The notes under the pieces: generated by a model
What the model saw: only the letters and a program-made list of their open reading frames with translations
Told to the model about the DNA's origin: nothing
The model's database searches: none
Program-made: the position numbers and the translations under genes
Source: Sphingopyxis sp. YF1
GTDB taxonomy: Bacteria > Pseudomonadota > Alphaproteobacteria > Sphingomonadales > Sphingomonadaceae
Assembly (NCBI RefSeq): GCF_022701295.1
Contig: NZ_CP033204.1
Coordinates: 1,984,001-2,048,000, forward strand
Length of the DNA stretch: 64,000 bases
Direction: 5' to 3'
In this document: positions 1-8,250 of the stretch, piece after piece
Numbering within the stretch: the first letter of the stretch is position 1
How the letters are laid out: each line of letters starts with the position of its first letter

Positions 1-588
1 CGTCCGCGGGTGGCGACGCTGATAGTCGTTCTGGTGATGCCGGCCGAGGTTGAGCAGCATGCGGTTCATGAAACTCAGCGTCTTGTTGCCCGTCGCCTCG
101 ACCAGCGTCTGGTGGAAGTGCGAGACATTGTCGACGAACTCGGCATAACCCTCGGCCTTGAGCATCGCGTCGAGATCGGCGAGCACCTGCTTCAGCCGCG
201 CGAAGCCCGGCGTCTGCCCCTTGGCGGTGGCGAGCCAGCGCACGACGGTCGGCTCGATCGCGAGCCGCGCGGCATAGAGGTCGGCGATCGTCGTGCCCTG
301 CGCTTCGAGCACATAGCCGGCGTAGCGCGAGACGAGGTCGGTCGAGGGCTGGTGCACGCGCGCACCGCTGCGCGAACCGCGCACGACACTGATCAGATTC
401 TCGGCCTCGAGGATGCGAAAGGCCTCGCGCAACGTCGGGCGCGAAATGCCGAGCGTCGTCATCAGCGTGCCCTCGGGCGGCAGCGAATCCCCTTCGGTCA
501 GTTCGCCGCGGATGATCTGGGCCCTGATCTGATCGGCAACCAGTTCCGAAGTCTTCGGCACCCGGATGCGCGCGCTGCCATTTTCCAT
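1..588 (-). CDS. GntR family regulator, FadR/FCD type (3' end cut by window)
   Basis: The reverse strand is open from an ATG at 588 to the window edge, giving 196 residues with no stop. The N-terminal ~70 residues form a GntR winged helix with the recognition segment GISRPTLREAFRILEAE. The rest looks like the helical FCD domain, with conserved pieces such as DLYAARLAIEP and a histidine in NVSHFHQTL that would bind metal or ligand. FCD regulators usually sense organic acids or acyl-CoAs and are about 220-240 residues, so roughly 30 are missing here. It lies 106 bp downstream of the SDR operon on the same strand and is a plausible local regulator of the catabolic cluster. Its own operator was not identified. 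Confidence 0.88.
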   Translation of the reverse strand, partial: MENGSARIRVPKTSELVADQIRAQIIRGELTEGDSLPPEGTLMTTLGISRPTLREAFRILEAENLISVVRGSRSGARVHQPSTDLVSRYAGYVLEAQGTTIADLYAARLAIEPTVVRWLATAKGQTPGFARLKQVLADLDAMLKAEGYAEFVDNVSHFHQTLVEATGNKTLSFMNRMLLNLGRHHQNDYQRRHPRT

Positions 589-666
589 ATTCACAAATCC
601 TGCCCCTGCCCGGATCGTTTCATTTGTACTCACTCTAGCTGCGCCTTTAGGGCTTTTGGCGCAACC

Positions 667-680
667 CCGCAATGTTGCGG
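667..680. terminator. 14-bp palindrome after the SDR operon
   Basis: CCGCAATGTTGCGG is a perfect inverted repeat of two 6-bp arms, 13 bp past the stop of the last SDR gene and upstream of the GntR gene. It could be a weak terminator or an operator of the GntR gene. There is no T-run, so neither role is settled. Confidence 0.3.
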
Positions 681-693
681 CGATTTCTTCTAT

Positions 694-1554
694 TTAGCTC
701 CCAAAGGACAGGCCTTCGTTCAGTGTCCATTTGCCGTTTCTTGCGCGGACCCAGCCCGACGACCCCCATGTTCCACCGTCGACCGGCAGCAGCACGCCGG
801 TGATATAGCTCGCCATCGCGCTCGACAGGAACACCGCCGCATCGCCGCATTCCATATCGACACCCTCGCGCCCCAGCGGGATCAGGCGGTTCATCGCGTC
901 GACCTCCTCCTCGCTGCGGTGTTTCCAGGTCGCGGGGTCGACGGGACCGGCGCGATTCCCCTGGTTGCCGGGGGTGATCGTATGGTCGGGGGCGATGCAG
1001 TTGACGCGGACGCCGTGCCCCGACAGTTCGACCGCCATCGATTTGGTGAAGCTGAGCATCCCCGCCTTGCACGCGGCATAGACCGCAAAATTCGGCGCCG
1101 CGCGGCTCGCCTCGATGCTCGCAACATTGACGATCGAACCGCCGCGCCCGCCCGCGACCATATGCCTGGCGGCCGCCTGCGTCGCGATCAGCATCGACAT
1201 CAGGTTGATGTCGATATGCTTGCGCATGCTGCGCTCGCTCTGTTCGAGGAAGGGCCGCGCCGACACCCCGCCGGCATTGTTGGCAAGGATGTCGAGCCGG
1301 CCGAATGCGTCCGCGGCGCGATCGACCGCCGCGCGCAACGCGTCGCCGTCCATCACGTCGCCGGCGATCGCCAGCGCCCGGCGCCCTGTCTCGCGAACGC
1401 ACCCGGCGGCCTCTTCGGCGCGCTCGGGAAAGATGTCATAGATCGCAACATCGGCGCCCGCTTCGGCGAGCCGGATCGCGATCGCTCGGCCGATGCCGCC
1501 GCCGCCGCCGGTGACGAACGCCGCCTGCCCGTCGAGGCGGATGCGGTCAGTCAT
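694..1554 (-). CDS. SDR family oxidoreductase (classical)
   Basis: A 286-residue NAD(P)-dependent short-chain dehydrogenase. The cofactor motif TGGGGGIG is at residues 15-22, NNAG at 92-95, the catalytic Ser near 146, and Tyr159/Lys163 in YAACK. The acidic residue after beta-2 (YDIFPE) favours NAD. The likely reaction is oxidation of a hydroxyl or hydroxyacyl-CoA in the catabolic pathway. The C terminus extends about 20 residues past the usual VDGG end. The ATG overlaps the stop of the upstream gene by 8 bp, so translation is probably coupled. It is the third of three consecutive SDR-type genes. The exact substrate cannot be read from the sequence. Confidence 0.92.
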   Translation of the reverse strand: MTDRIRLDGQAAFVTGGGGGIGRAIAIRLAEAGADVAIYDIFPERAEEAAGCVRETGRRALAIAGDVMDGDALRAAVDRAADAFGRLDILANNAGGVSARPFLEQSERSMRKHIDINLMSMLIATQAAARHMVAGGRGGSIVNVASIEASRAAPNFAVYAACKAGMLSFTKSMAVELSGHGVRVNCIAPDHTITPGNQGNRAGPVDPATWKHRSEEEVDAMNRLIPLGREGVDMECGDAAVFLSSAMASYITGVLLPVDGGTWGSSGWVRARNGKWTLNEGLSFGS

Positions 1555-2050
1555 CGAGGCCCACCCCCATCACCGCCCCGGTGACATAGGCGGCATAGTC
1601 GCTGGCGAGGTAGGCGGCGAGGTGGCCGAGCGTGTCGCCGCTTTCGTGCGTCAGGATGCTGTTCACGCGAATGCCGTCGCGCGCCCACTCGACGCCCAGC
1701 GTCTTTGTAAGATTGCCGAGTGCGCCCGCAGCCGCCGCCTGATCGGCGCCGAGCGCCTGTTCGGGCGCGCCGATGAAGAGGATCACCCCGCCCTGCCCGC
1801 GCGCGCGGCGTTGCGCGGCAAAATCCCTTGCGCCGAGGAAGCGGCGATCGAGCCCGGCGTCCATCGCCGCACGCCATTGGGCGTGGGTGAGTTCGTGCGC
1901 CGCCCTGACCGGCGTTGGCGGGGCGACATGGACCCAGATGTCGCAGTCGTCGTCACCCGCCGGTGCCGCACCCGCCGCCTCGAATGCCGCGGCAATCGCG
2001 GGGTTGTCACCCTCGATCCGCACGCGTTTGCCCGCCAGCCAGTCGTTCAT
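1547..2050 (-). CDS. Short degenerate SDR-like protein
   Basis: A 167-residue protein whose C-terminal half is clearly SDR-like: NLTKTLGVEWARDGIRVNSI followed by an AAYLASDYAAYVTGAV strand-helix end. It has no TGxxxGxG nucleotide loop and no YxxxK pair, and it is about 90 residues shorter than a normal SDR. It starts at ATG 2050, overlapping the upstream SDR stop by 4 bp (ATGA), and its own stop overlaps the next SDR start by 8 bp. This tight coupling argues for an expressed, perhaps non-catalytic partner subunit and against a decaying fragment. Function is unknown. Confidence 0.72.
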   Translation of the reverse strand: MNDWLAGKRVRIEGDNPAIAAAFEAAGAAPAGDDDCDIWVHVAPPTPVRAAHELTHAQWRAAMDAGLDRRFLGARDFAAQRRARGQGGVILFIGAPEQALGADQAAAAGALGNLTKTLGVEWARDGIRVNSILTHESGDTLGHLAAYLASDYAAYVTGAVMGVGLDD

Positions 2051-2928
2051 TTCCACCCCCACGGTCCGTCGGCGCGTTCGCGCGGCGGCACATAATCGGG
2101 CATGATCAGCGACCGGCGCAGGCTCTCGCCACCGTCCTGCACGATCACCTGCCCCGTCATTCCGCCGAACAGGGGCGTGCAAGTCATCGCCGAGAGCCAG
2201 CCGAACTCCCGGATGCTGCCGGTGCGTCCGGCGGGGATCATATTCTGGAGCGGTTCGGTCCCGCCCTCGCGGTTGCCCGCGGTCGAGGTCGCGTGCGGGA
2301 AGAAGCCCGCCGCGATCGCGTTGACGCGGATGCCGTACGGCGCCCAGTCGGCGGCGAGCTTCTTCGTCATTGTCGCCTGCGCGGTCTTGGCGGCGGCGCT
2401 GTGCGCATCGCCGGGAAAGCCTGTCCAGATATATTGCGCGCTGTTGTTGACGATCGCGCCGCCCTCTGACGCCGCGATGCGGCGGCGGGCGAATTCGGTC
2501 GAGCAGAGAAAGGTTCCGTCGATCGCGATCCGCGTCACCGCGTTCCACGCGTTGGGCGAGATATCCTCGGCGAGGATCGGGAAATTGGCGCCGGCATTGT
2601 TGGCGAGCAGCGAAACCGGGCCCAGCGCGGCCTCGGCCTCGTCGAACGCCGCTGCAACCGCTTCGGGGAACCGCACGTCGCAGCTCATCGCATGCGTGCG
2701 CACGCCGATCGCCGCGACCTCGGCGGCGCCTTCCTGCGCGCGCTCGATGCTGCGCCCCATGATCGCGACATTCGCCCCGCCCTGCGCAAAGGCCTTGGCC
2801 ATGGCGAGCCCCATGCCCGAACCGCCGCCCGTGACAAGCACCGTCCGTCCTGCAAAAATGTCGACCGGATAGGGCGGCGCGTCGAACGGCGGCGGGGTCG
2901 CCACGATGTGGTGGGCTGGAACGGGCAA
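2047..2928 (-). CDS. SDR oxidoreductase, 2,4-dienoyl-CoA reductase-like
   Basis: A 293-residue SDR. I chose the TTG at 2928 because AAGGAGAG lies just upstream and no ATG or GTG precedes the conserved region in a good context. TGGGSGMG is at residues 33-40 and NNAG at 110-113. The usual Tyr-xxx-Lys is absent: the segment reads DAHSAAAK, with Lys181 kept but Ser in the Tyr position. This atypical site is known from 2,4-dienoyl-CoA reductases and peroxisomal-type enoyl reductases, as is the ending GQVIVQDGGESL. It probably reduces a dienoyl- or enoyl-CoA with NADPH. It is the first gene of the three-SDR operon, transcribed from the divergent promoter at 2929-3009. Confidence 0.86.
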   Translation of the reverse strand: MPVPAHHIVATPPPFDAPPYPVDIFAGRTVLVTGGGSGMGLAMAKAFAQGGANVAIMGRSIERAQEGAAEVAAIGVRTHAMSCDVRFPEAVAAAFDEAEAALGPVSLLANNAGANFPILAEDISPNAWNAVTRIAIDGTFLCSTEFARRRIAASEGGAIVNNSAQYIWTGFPGDAHSAAAKTAQATMTKKLAADWAPYGIRVNAIAAGFFPHATSTAGNREGGTEPLQNMIPAGRTGSIREFGWLSAMTCTPLFGGMTGQVIVQDGGESLRRSLIMPDYVPPRERADGPWGWK

Positions 2929-2981
2929 GTCTCTCTCCTTGCGGGCAGGGTTGCGCGTCCCGCTCCCGCATGTCAAGACAT

Positions 2982-3000
2982 GACTAACTAGGTTATACAG
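2982..3000. promoter_or_regulatory. Shared operator copy 1 (divergent SDR / SMP-30 promoter)
   Basis: GACTAACTAGGTTATACAG contains TAACTAGGTTATAC (2985-2998), the right-hand part of the AT-rich element found at four other divergent promoters. The left arm is degenerate here (GACTAACT instead of AGTTATATAACT). It lies 12 bp before the SMP-30 start and 54 bp before the SDR start, where a repressor could cover both promoters. Confidence 0.6.
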
Positions 3001-3009
3001 GAGAGGGTG

Positions 3010-3870
3010 ATGGAAATCGTCGCGGAGGGACTCGCCTTTCCCGAAGGGCCCGTGGTGATGGCCGACGGATCGGTGATCGTCGTCGAACTCGCCGGCGGGC
3101 GCATCACGCGCTGCTGGAACGGGCGGACCGAAGTGGTCTGCGAGATCGGCGGCGGCCCGAACGGTGCCGCGATCGGGCCCGACGGCGCGCTTTACCTGTG
3201 CAACAACGGCGGGCTCGATCTCGTCCGCTTCCAGAATGCGCATGGGCCGGGGCACGAGGGGCGTATCGAGCGCGTCGACCTCGCCACCGGCAAGTTCGAG
3301 CGGCTCTACGACGCGTGCGGCGGCATCGCCTTGCAGGCGCCCAATGACATCGTCTTCGACGCCGACGGGCGCATGTGGTTCACCGACCTCGGCAAAACGC
3401 ACGACGGCGTCCGCACCGCGAGCGGGCTCTTCAGCGCGCAGCCCGACGGATCGGACGTCGTCGCAATCAACCGGCATGCGGTGTCGTACAACGGCGTCGG
3501 CCTCTCGCCCGATGGACGCCACGTCTATGTCGCCGACACGCATCAGGCGCGGCTGTGGCGCTACGACCGCCGGCTCGAGGCGCAGCGCCCCGCGTGGGTG
3601 GCGACCGCGCCGGGGCCGGTGGGTTTCGACAGTCTCGCGGTGACCGCAGCGGGCAACATCTGCGTCGCGACGCTCTATCAGGGCGGCATCACGACGATCA
3701 CTCCCGAGGGGCGGGTGACCAAGCTCGACATCGCGGGCGAACCCTATGTCACCAACATCGCCTTTGGCGGCGGCGACCGGCAGGACGCCTATATCACCCT
3801 GTCGCAGACCGGGCGGATCGCGAAGATGCGCTGGGACGAGCCCGGGCTGGAACTGCACTACAATGGCTGA
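3010..3870 (+). CDS. SMP-30/gluconolactonase family lactonase
   Basis: A 286-residue six-bladed beta-propeller of the SMP-30/gluconolactonase/LRE family, soluble and without a signal peptide. Expected metal and substrate ligands are visible: Glu12 in AFPEGPV, Asn112 in PNDIVFD, Asn161 in YNGVGLSPDG, and Asp207 in GFDSLAV. It would hydrolyse a lactone or enol ester, presumably a ring-opening intermediate. ATG 3010 follows a GGAGAG box; the GTG three bases earlier is too close to it. The stop overlaps the next gene by 8 bp. It heads a rightward operon with the SnoaL-like gene. The exact lactone is unknown. Confidence 0.88.
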   Translation: MEIVAEGLAFPEGPVVMADGSVIVVELAGGRITRCWNGRTEVVCEIGGGPNGAAIGPDGALYLCNNGGLDLVRFQNAHGPGHEGRIERVDLATGKFERLYDACGGIALQAPNDIVFDADGRMWFTDLGKTHDGVRTASGLFSAQPDGSDVVAINRHAVSYNGVGLSPDGRHVYVADTHQARLWRYDRRLEAQRPAWVATAPGPVGFDSLAVTAAGNICVATLYQGGITTITPEGRVTKLDIAGEPYVTNIAFGGGDRQDAYITLSQTGRIAKMRWDEPGLELHYNG

Positions 3871-4297
3871 CCCGCAGATCCGCCTGGCCGCCGACCGCGA
3901 CGCGATCCGCGACCTGCTCGCGCGCTACACCTACAATGGCGACCGCGGCCGCCTCGACGCAATGACCGCCTGTTTCGCCGACGACGGGGTGCTCGAATAT
4001 ACGGGCAAGGCACCGCAGGGCCCCGCGGCGATCAAGGCCGCGCTGTCGGCGGGAACGCGCGACCCGCGACTGACCTTCGTGCGCCATCACATCACCAATC
4101 CGCTGATCGCGGTCGACGGCGACACCGCCAGCGCGCGCAGCTATTTCACCGTCCACAGCAATTTCGGCCCCGACCACAGCGGCACCTATGACGACCGGCT
4201 GGTCCTTACCGCGCACGGCTGGCGCTTCGCGCACCGGCGGGTGCGGATCGACTGGCAGGCCGAAGGCTCGCTGTTCGACAGGATGACGACGCGCTGA
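3863..4297 (+). CDS. SnoaL-like / NTF2-fold protein
   Basis: A 144-residue protein of the SnoaL/NTF2-like superfamily, recognised from the helix RDAIRDLLARYTYNGDRG, the ACFADDGVLEY strand, and the late RHHITNPLIAVDGDTASARSYF beta-meander. Members include small isomerases, dehydratases and hydrolases acting on cyclic or hydrophobic substrates. The ATG is inside the SMP-30 gene, overlapping its stop by 8 bp, so the two are very likely co-translated and may act on consecutive intermediates. A catalytic residue cannot be assigned from sequence alone. Confidence 0.82.
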   Translation: MADPQIRLAADRDAIRDLLARYTYNGDRGRLDAMTACFADDGVLEYTGKAPQGPAAIKAALSAGTRDPRLTFVRHHITNPLIAVDGDTASARSYFTVHSNFGPDHSGTYDDRLVLTAHGWRFAHRRVRIDWQAEGSLFDRMTTR

Positions 4298-4393
4298 TCC
4301 TCCGCTCTTCGTCGCGGGGCTGATCCGGGAACCGCGCTTTTCCGCAAGAACGGACGGATCGCCGATCGGGACCGGGTCGCGGCACGAGATACA

Positions 4394-4411
4394 TTGACAC
4401 CTTAGTGTCAA
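4394..4411. promoter_or_regulatory. Palindromic operator upstream of the MarR gene
   Basis: TTGACACCTTAGTGTCAA is a perfect inverted repeat with 7-bp arms (TTGACAC/GTGTCAA) around CTTA, ending 17 bp before the MarR ATG. Size, symmetry and position fit a MarR-dimer site used for autoregulation of the operon. TTGACA inside it could also serve as a -35 element. Confidence 0.72.
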
Positions 4412-4428
4412 ATGGACATCAAGGTGCC

Positions 4429-4887
4429 ATGTCTCAACGCTTCACCGAATTCGAACGATTCGCCGACGAGGTGGCACGGCTGCGCGGGCGTATGCGCGCG
4501 CTCTACGCCGATACGCGTGCGCAAAGCGGCCTGCCCGAAATGGAGCTCACCGTGCTGACCGCAGTGGTGAACGCCGCGAGCGCGCCGACCGTCGCGCAGA
4601 TCGGCCGCAGCCTCGGCCATCCGCGGCAGGTCGTGCAGCGCGCCGCCAACCGCCTCGCCGAACTGGGGCTGGTCGGTTTCGCCGACAATCCGGAACACAA
4701 GCGCGCGTCGCTCATCGTCGCGACCGAGGCGGGGCGCGCGCTGAAGGCGGCCGACCATGCGCGCGCCGAGGTCGTCACGCGCGCCGTGCTCGCGCGCGTC
4801 GACGCGCCCGCCTTCGCCGATGCCGCCGAGCGGATGCATGCGATCCGGTCGGAGATCGAAGCCTATCTGAAGGAGCGCGACGGATGA
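4429..4887 (+). CDS. MarR family transcriptional regulator
   Basis: A 152-residue MarR-type winged-helix protein. The HTH lies around TVAQIGRSLGHPRQVVQRAANRLAELG and the wing around DNPEHKRASLIVATEAG. I chose ATG 4429, preceded by AAGG. The in-frame GTG at 4405 falls inside the palindromic operator and has no ribosome site. MarR proteins usually repress their own operon and release DNA on binding an aromatic or acyl-CoA ligand. It is first in a rightward operon and overlaps the kinase gene by 4 bp (ATGA), so it probably controls the kinase/ACAD module. Confidence 0.9.
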   Translation: MSQRFTEFERFADEVARLRGRMRALYADTRAQSGLPEMELTVLTAVVNAASAPTVAQIGRSLGHPRQVVQRAANRLAELGLVGFADNPEHKRASLIVATEAGRALKAADHARAEVVTRAVLARVDAPAFADAAERMHAIRSEIEAYLKERDG

Positions 4888-5951
4888 GCGACGACCTGCA
4901 CGCGCTGGCCGATCCCGCGCGCCTGACGCCGTGGCTCGACGTGCATATCCCCGCGCTAGGCGACGGACCGCTGGTCGTCGAAAAAATCCACGGCGGCACC
5001 TCGAACGTCATCCTCTCGCTGAACCGTGGCGACCGGACGCTGGTCCTGCGCCGCCCGCCCGCGGTGCCGCCGCCGGGCAGCGAGAAAAGCGTGTTGCGCG
5101 AGGCGCGTGTGCTGACGGCGCTGAACGGCACCGACGTCCCTCACCCCGTATGCCACGGCAGCTGCGCCGACCCCGACGTGATCGGTGCGCCCTTCTATGT
5201 CATGGACCGCGTCGAGGGCTGGCCCGCCGACCTGACCGATGGCAGGATCCACGACCGGCCACCCTTCGACCGGCCCCCGCACGCGCGCGAAGTGCCGTTC
5301 GCGATGGTCGACGGGCTGATCGCGCTCGCCAACGTCGACTACAGGGCCGTCGGCCTCGAGGACTTCGGCCGCCCCGACAATTTCCTCGAGCGCCAGGTCG
5401 ACCGCTGGGAAGGCCAGATCAGAAGCTACAAGCAGCTTTACGATTTCGAGTGGCGCGAGCTGCCGGGCTATGCGCTCGCGCGCGACTGGCTGCGCGCGAA
5501 CCGGCCCGCCGACTTCCGCCCCGGCATCATCCACGGCGACGTCGGCACCCCAAATGCGCTCTTCGCCTTCGACCCGCCGTGCCGGCTCACCGCGCTGATC
5601 GACTGGGAGCTGTCGACGATCGCCGACCCGCTGCTCGACCTCGCCTGGTTCTGCAACGGTATCCGCGACGAGCGCTTCCCCGGCCATATTCCCGAAAAAT
5701 CGCTCTACAATGTCATGGACTGGCCGACCCGGCAGGAGCTGATGGCGCATTATGCCGCGGGCACCCGCCGCGACATGGCGAGCTTCGACTATTACCTCAT
5801 CCTCGCGATGTTCAAGGGCGGCTGCATCCTCGAATACAAGGTCGCGCAAGCCGCCAAAGGCATTTTGAGCGCCGAGACCGGGCGCTTCTTCGACCGGCTG
5901 GTTCGCGGCAATTTCGCCGAAGCCGAAAAGCTGATCCGCCTCATCGGCTAA
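4884..5951 (+). CDS. APH-fold kinase, ACAD10/11- and LvaA-like
   Basis: A 355-residue member of the aminoglycoside-phosphotransferase fold. The N lobe has GGTSNVILSLNRGD and TLVLRRPPAVPPPG, closely matching the ACAD10/11 kinase domain. The catalytic loop HGDVGTPN is at 218-225 and the metal motif LIDWE contains Asp240. In P. putida LvaA, and in the kinase halves of ACAD10/11, such enzymes phosphorylate the hydroxyl of 4-hydroxyacyl-CoAs; drug resistance is not the role. The next gene is an ACAD10/11-like dehydrogenase 31 bp away, so the pair looks like a split two-domain enzyme. A specific substrate is inferred only by class. Confidence 0.85.
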   Translation: MSDDLHALADPARLTPWLDVHIPALGDGPLVVEKIHGGTSNVILSLNRGDRTLVLRRPPAVPPPGSEKSVLREARVLTALNGTDVPHPVCHGSCADPDVIGAPFYVMDRVEGWPADLTDGRIHDRPPFDRPPHAREVPFAMVDGLIALANVDYRAVGLEDFGRPDNFLERQVDRWEGQIRSYKQLYDFEWRELPGYALARDWLRANRPADFRPGIIHGDVGTPNALFAFDPPCRLTALIDWELSTIADPLLDLAWFCNGIRDERFPGHIPEKSLYNVMDWPTRQELMAHYAAGTRRDMASFDYYLILAMFKGGCILEYKVAQAAKGILSAETGRFFDRLVRGNFAEAEKLIRLIG

Positions 5952-5970
5952 CCCCCCTCATCGGCTAACC
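5939..5970 (+). repeat. 15-bp tandem duplication at the kinase stop
   Basis: CCTCATCGGCTAACC occurs twice, at 5939-5953 and 5956-5970, separated by CC. The first copy encodes the end of the kinase (LIG-stop) and the second lies in the gap before the ACAD gene. It is probably a recent replication-slippage duplication and does not alter the protein. Confidence 0.8.
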
Positions 5971-5982
5971 AAGGAACAGCGC

Positions 5983-7272
5983 ATGATCGATTTCCGCATC
6001 GAACCCGAATTGCAGGCGAAGCTCGACTGGATGGCGAAATTCGTCCGCGAGCAGTGCGAACCGATGGATCTGCTCTTTCCCGGCCACGGCGCGCCCTATG
6101 ACGTCGCGAACGGCGAATCGCGCGCCTATATGGCGCCGCTCCAGGAACAAGTGAAGGCGCAGGGATTATGGGGCTGCCACCTCGGCACCGAGCTCGGCGG
6201 CCCCGGCTACGGCCAGCTCACCCTCGCGCTGATGAACGAGATTTTGGGGCGCAGTTACTGGGCGCCGACGGTGTTCGGCACCGCCGCGCCCGACACCGGC
6301 AACAGCGAAATCCTCGCGATGTTCGGCACCGGTGAACAGAAGGCGCGCTACCTGAAACCGCTCATGGACGGCACCATCGTCTCCTGCTTTTCGATGACCG
6401 AGCCGCAAGCGGGCGCCGACCCCAAGGAATTCACCTGCCGCGCCTGGCGCGAGGGCGACGAATGGGTGATCGAGGGCGAAAAATGGTTCTCGTCGAACGC
6501 GCGCTTCGCGGCCTTCCTGATCGTGATGGTCGTCACCAACCCCGACAACGCCCCGCACGAGCGCATGTCGATGCTGATCGTCCCCACCGACACGCCGGGG
6601 GTCGAATTCATCCGCCATTCGCAGACGATGGGCGACAGCAAGGGCGAGGACGACGGCACCCACGCCTATATCCGCTACAACAAGGTCCGCGTGCCCTTGG
6701 ACGCGATGCTCGGCGCCCCCGGCGAAGGTTTCAAGGTCGCGCAGGCGCGGCTCGGCGGCGGGCGTGTCCACCATGCGATGCGCACCGTCGGCAAATGCCA
6801 GCGCGCGATCGACATGATGCTCGAACGCGCGGTGTCGCGCCGCACGCAGGGCAAGCTGCTCAGCGAGCATCAGTTCGTGCAGGGCGCGATCGCCGATTCG
6901 ATCATCGAACTCGAACAATTCCGCCTGCTCGTGCTCAAAACCGCGTGGATCATCGACGAGGTCGAGGCCGGGCGCCTGCCGCACGGCGGCGCGCGCACCC
7001 ATATCGCGATGTGCAAGGTCCAGATGGCGAAGGTCTATCACGACATCGTCCAGCGCGCGATCCAGTTGCACGGCAGCCTCGGCATGACGTTGGAACTGCC
7101 ACTCGCCGACATGTGGATGGGGCTGCCCGCAATGGCGCTGGCCGACGGCCCCACCGAAGTGCACAAGGTGCAGGTCGCCAGGGCGTATATCAGGAACGCT
7201 CGACCCGCGCCGGGACTCTTCCCGAGCGAACATATCCCGACCCGGCTGGAGGCGATCCGGGCGCGGGGCTGA
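5983..7272 (+). CDS. Acyl-CoA dehydrogenase family, ACAD10/11-like
   Basis: A 429-residue FAD-dependent ACAD-family protein. The FAD/substrate segment FSMTEPQAGADPKEF and the motif LHGSLGMTLELPLADM are present. Where classic ACADs have the catalytic Glu in YEGT, this one reads ALADGPTEVHK, the ADGP(D/T)EVH form of ACAD10/11. In LvaC and ACAD11 the dehydrogenase fold eliminates phosphate from a 4-phosphoacyl-CoA to give an enoyl-CoA that is then hydrated, and it is not a net oxidation. With the kinase gene next door this protein probably converts 4-hydroxyacyl-CoAs. AAGGAA sits 6 bp before the ATG. Simple dehydrogenation is the alternative. Confidence 0.87.
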   Translation: MIDFRIEPELQAKLDWMAKFVREQCEPMDLLFPGHGAPYDVANGESRAYMAPLQEQVKAQGLWGCHLGTELGGPGYGQLTLALMNEILGRSYWAPTVFGTAAPDTGNSEILAMFGTGEQKARYLKPLMDGTIVSCFSMTEPQAGADPKEFTCRAWREGDEWVIEGEKWFSSNARFAAFLIVMVVTNPDNAPHERMSMLIVPTDTPGVEFIRHSQTMGDSKGEDDGTHAYIRYNKVRVPLDAMLGAPGEGFKVAQARLGGGRVHHAMRTVGKCQRAIDMMLERAVSRRTQGKLLSEHQFVQGAIADSIIELEQFRLLVLKTAWIIDEVEAGRLPHGGARTHIAMCKVQMAKVYHDIVQRAIQLHGSLGMTLELPLADMWMGLPAMALADGPTEVHKVQVARAYIRNARPAPGLFPSEHIPTRLEAIRARG

Positions 7273-7286
7273 GAGGAGAGTTTCGC

Positions 7287-8249
7287 ATGGACACCCGCCA
7301 TCTCGTCGACCGCGAGATATTGCCGCTGCTCGACCTGTTCCCGCGCGTCGACCTCGACGCGGCGCCGATCGCCGACATCCGTGCCCGCGCGGCACAGACC
7401 TATGCCTTCATGCCGCCCCCGGTGATCGCCCCCGAGGAACGACGCGTGCCGTCGGTCCATGGCGGCCCCGACATTGCGGTCTTCCTCTATCGCCCGCCGG
7501 CGCCGCGTCCGGGCGGCGGCGCGATCCTGCACATCCACGGCGGCGGCATGGTGATGGGGTCGGCGACCCAGATCCAGGCGGGTCCCGCGGCGCTGGCGAT
7601 GGCGGCGGGCGTCCCCGTCGCCTCGGTCGAATATCGTCTCGCGCCCGAGCATCCCTTTCCGGCGCCGCAGCAGGATTGCCATTCGGCACTCCTGTGGCTC
7701 GCCGGGCAAGCCGACACGCTCGGCTTCGATCCGGCGCGGATCGTCGTCGCGGGCGAAAGCGCGGGCGGCGGCCTCGCCGCGGCGCTCGCGATCATGGCGC
7801 GCGACCTCGGCGGCCCGGCGATCGCGGGGCAATTGCTCACCTATCCGATGCTCGACCATCGCACCGGCGGCGACAGCTGCCCCTACAACAATCCCGTCAC
7901 CGGCGAGTTCATCTGGACGCGCGCAAGCAACCGCTTCGGCTGGAGCGCGCTGCAGGGCGATTACGCCGCCGACGATGCCCGCAAGGGCTGGTTCTCACCC
8001 AGCCTCGCCGACGACCTTGCGAACCTGCCCCCCGCCTATATCGCGACGGGGAGCCTCGACCTCTTTTTCGACGAGAATCTCGACTATGCGCGGCGCCTGA
8101 CCGCGGCGGGCGTGTCCGTTGAACTCCACAGCTACGCCGGCGCGATCCACGCCTTCAACGCGCTGCCCGACGCCGCGGCGGCCCAGCGCTGCAACGCCGG
8201 GCTGCTCGCCGCCGCCGCGGCAATGACCGCCCCCCCGACAGGAGAATGA
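7287..8249 (+). CDS. Alpha/beta hydrolase, HSL-type esterase
   Basis: A 320-residue carboxylesterase of the hormone-sensitive-lipase family. The oxyanion motif HGGG is at 84-87, the nucleophile Ser158 sits in GESAGG, Asp258 in GSLDLF, and His288 in AGAIHAF. It is cytoplasmic, with no signal peptide. It may hydrolyse an ester or activated acid feeding the operon. The ATG follows GAGAGGAG. It is the fourth gene of the MarR-led operon, 14 bp after the ACAD gene and 1 bp before the SDR gene. Confidence 0.92.
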   Translation: MDTRHLVDREILPLLDLFPRVDLDAAPIADIRARAAQTYAFMPPPVIAPEERRVPSVHGGPDIAVFLYRPPAPRPGGGAILHIHGGGMVMGSATQIQAGPAALAMAAGVPVASVEYRLAPEHPFPAPQQDCHSALLWLAGQADTLGFDPARIVVAGESAGGGLAAALAIMARDLGGPAIAGQLLTYPMLDHRTGGDSCPYNNPVTGEFIWTRASNRFGWSALQGDYAADDARKGWFSPSLADDLANLPPAYIATGSLDLFFDENLDYARRLTAAGVSVELHSYAGAIHAFNALPDAAAAQRCNAGLLAAAAAMTAPPTGE

Positions 8250-8250
8250 G

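Noticed and set aside
4405..4428. Alternative GTG start for the MarR gene
   Set aside because: It lies inside the 18-bp palindromic operator and lacks a ribosome site; ATG 4429 has AAGG upstream.
4884..5951. Antibiotic (aminoglycoside) resistance gene
   Set aside because: The APH fold is shared, but the N-lobe sequence and the adjacent ACAD match acyl-CoA kinases of the ACAD10/11 and LvaA type.
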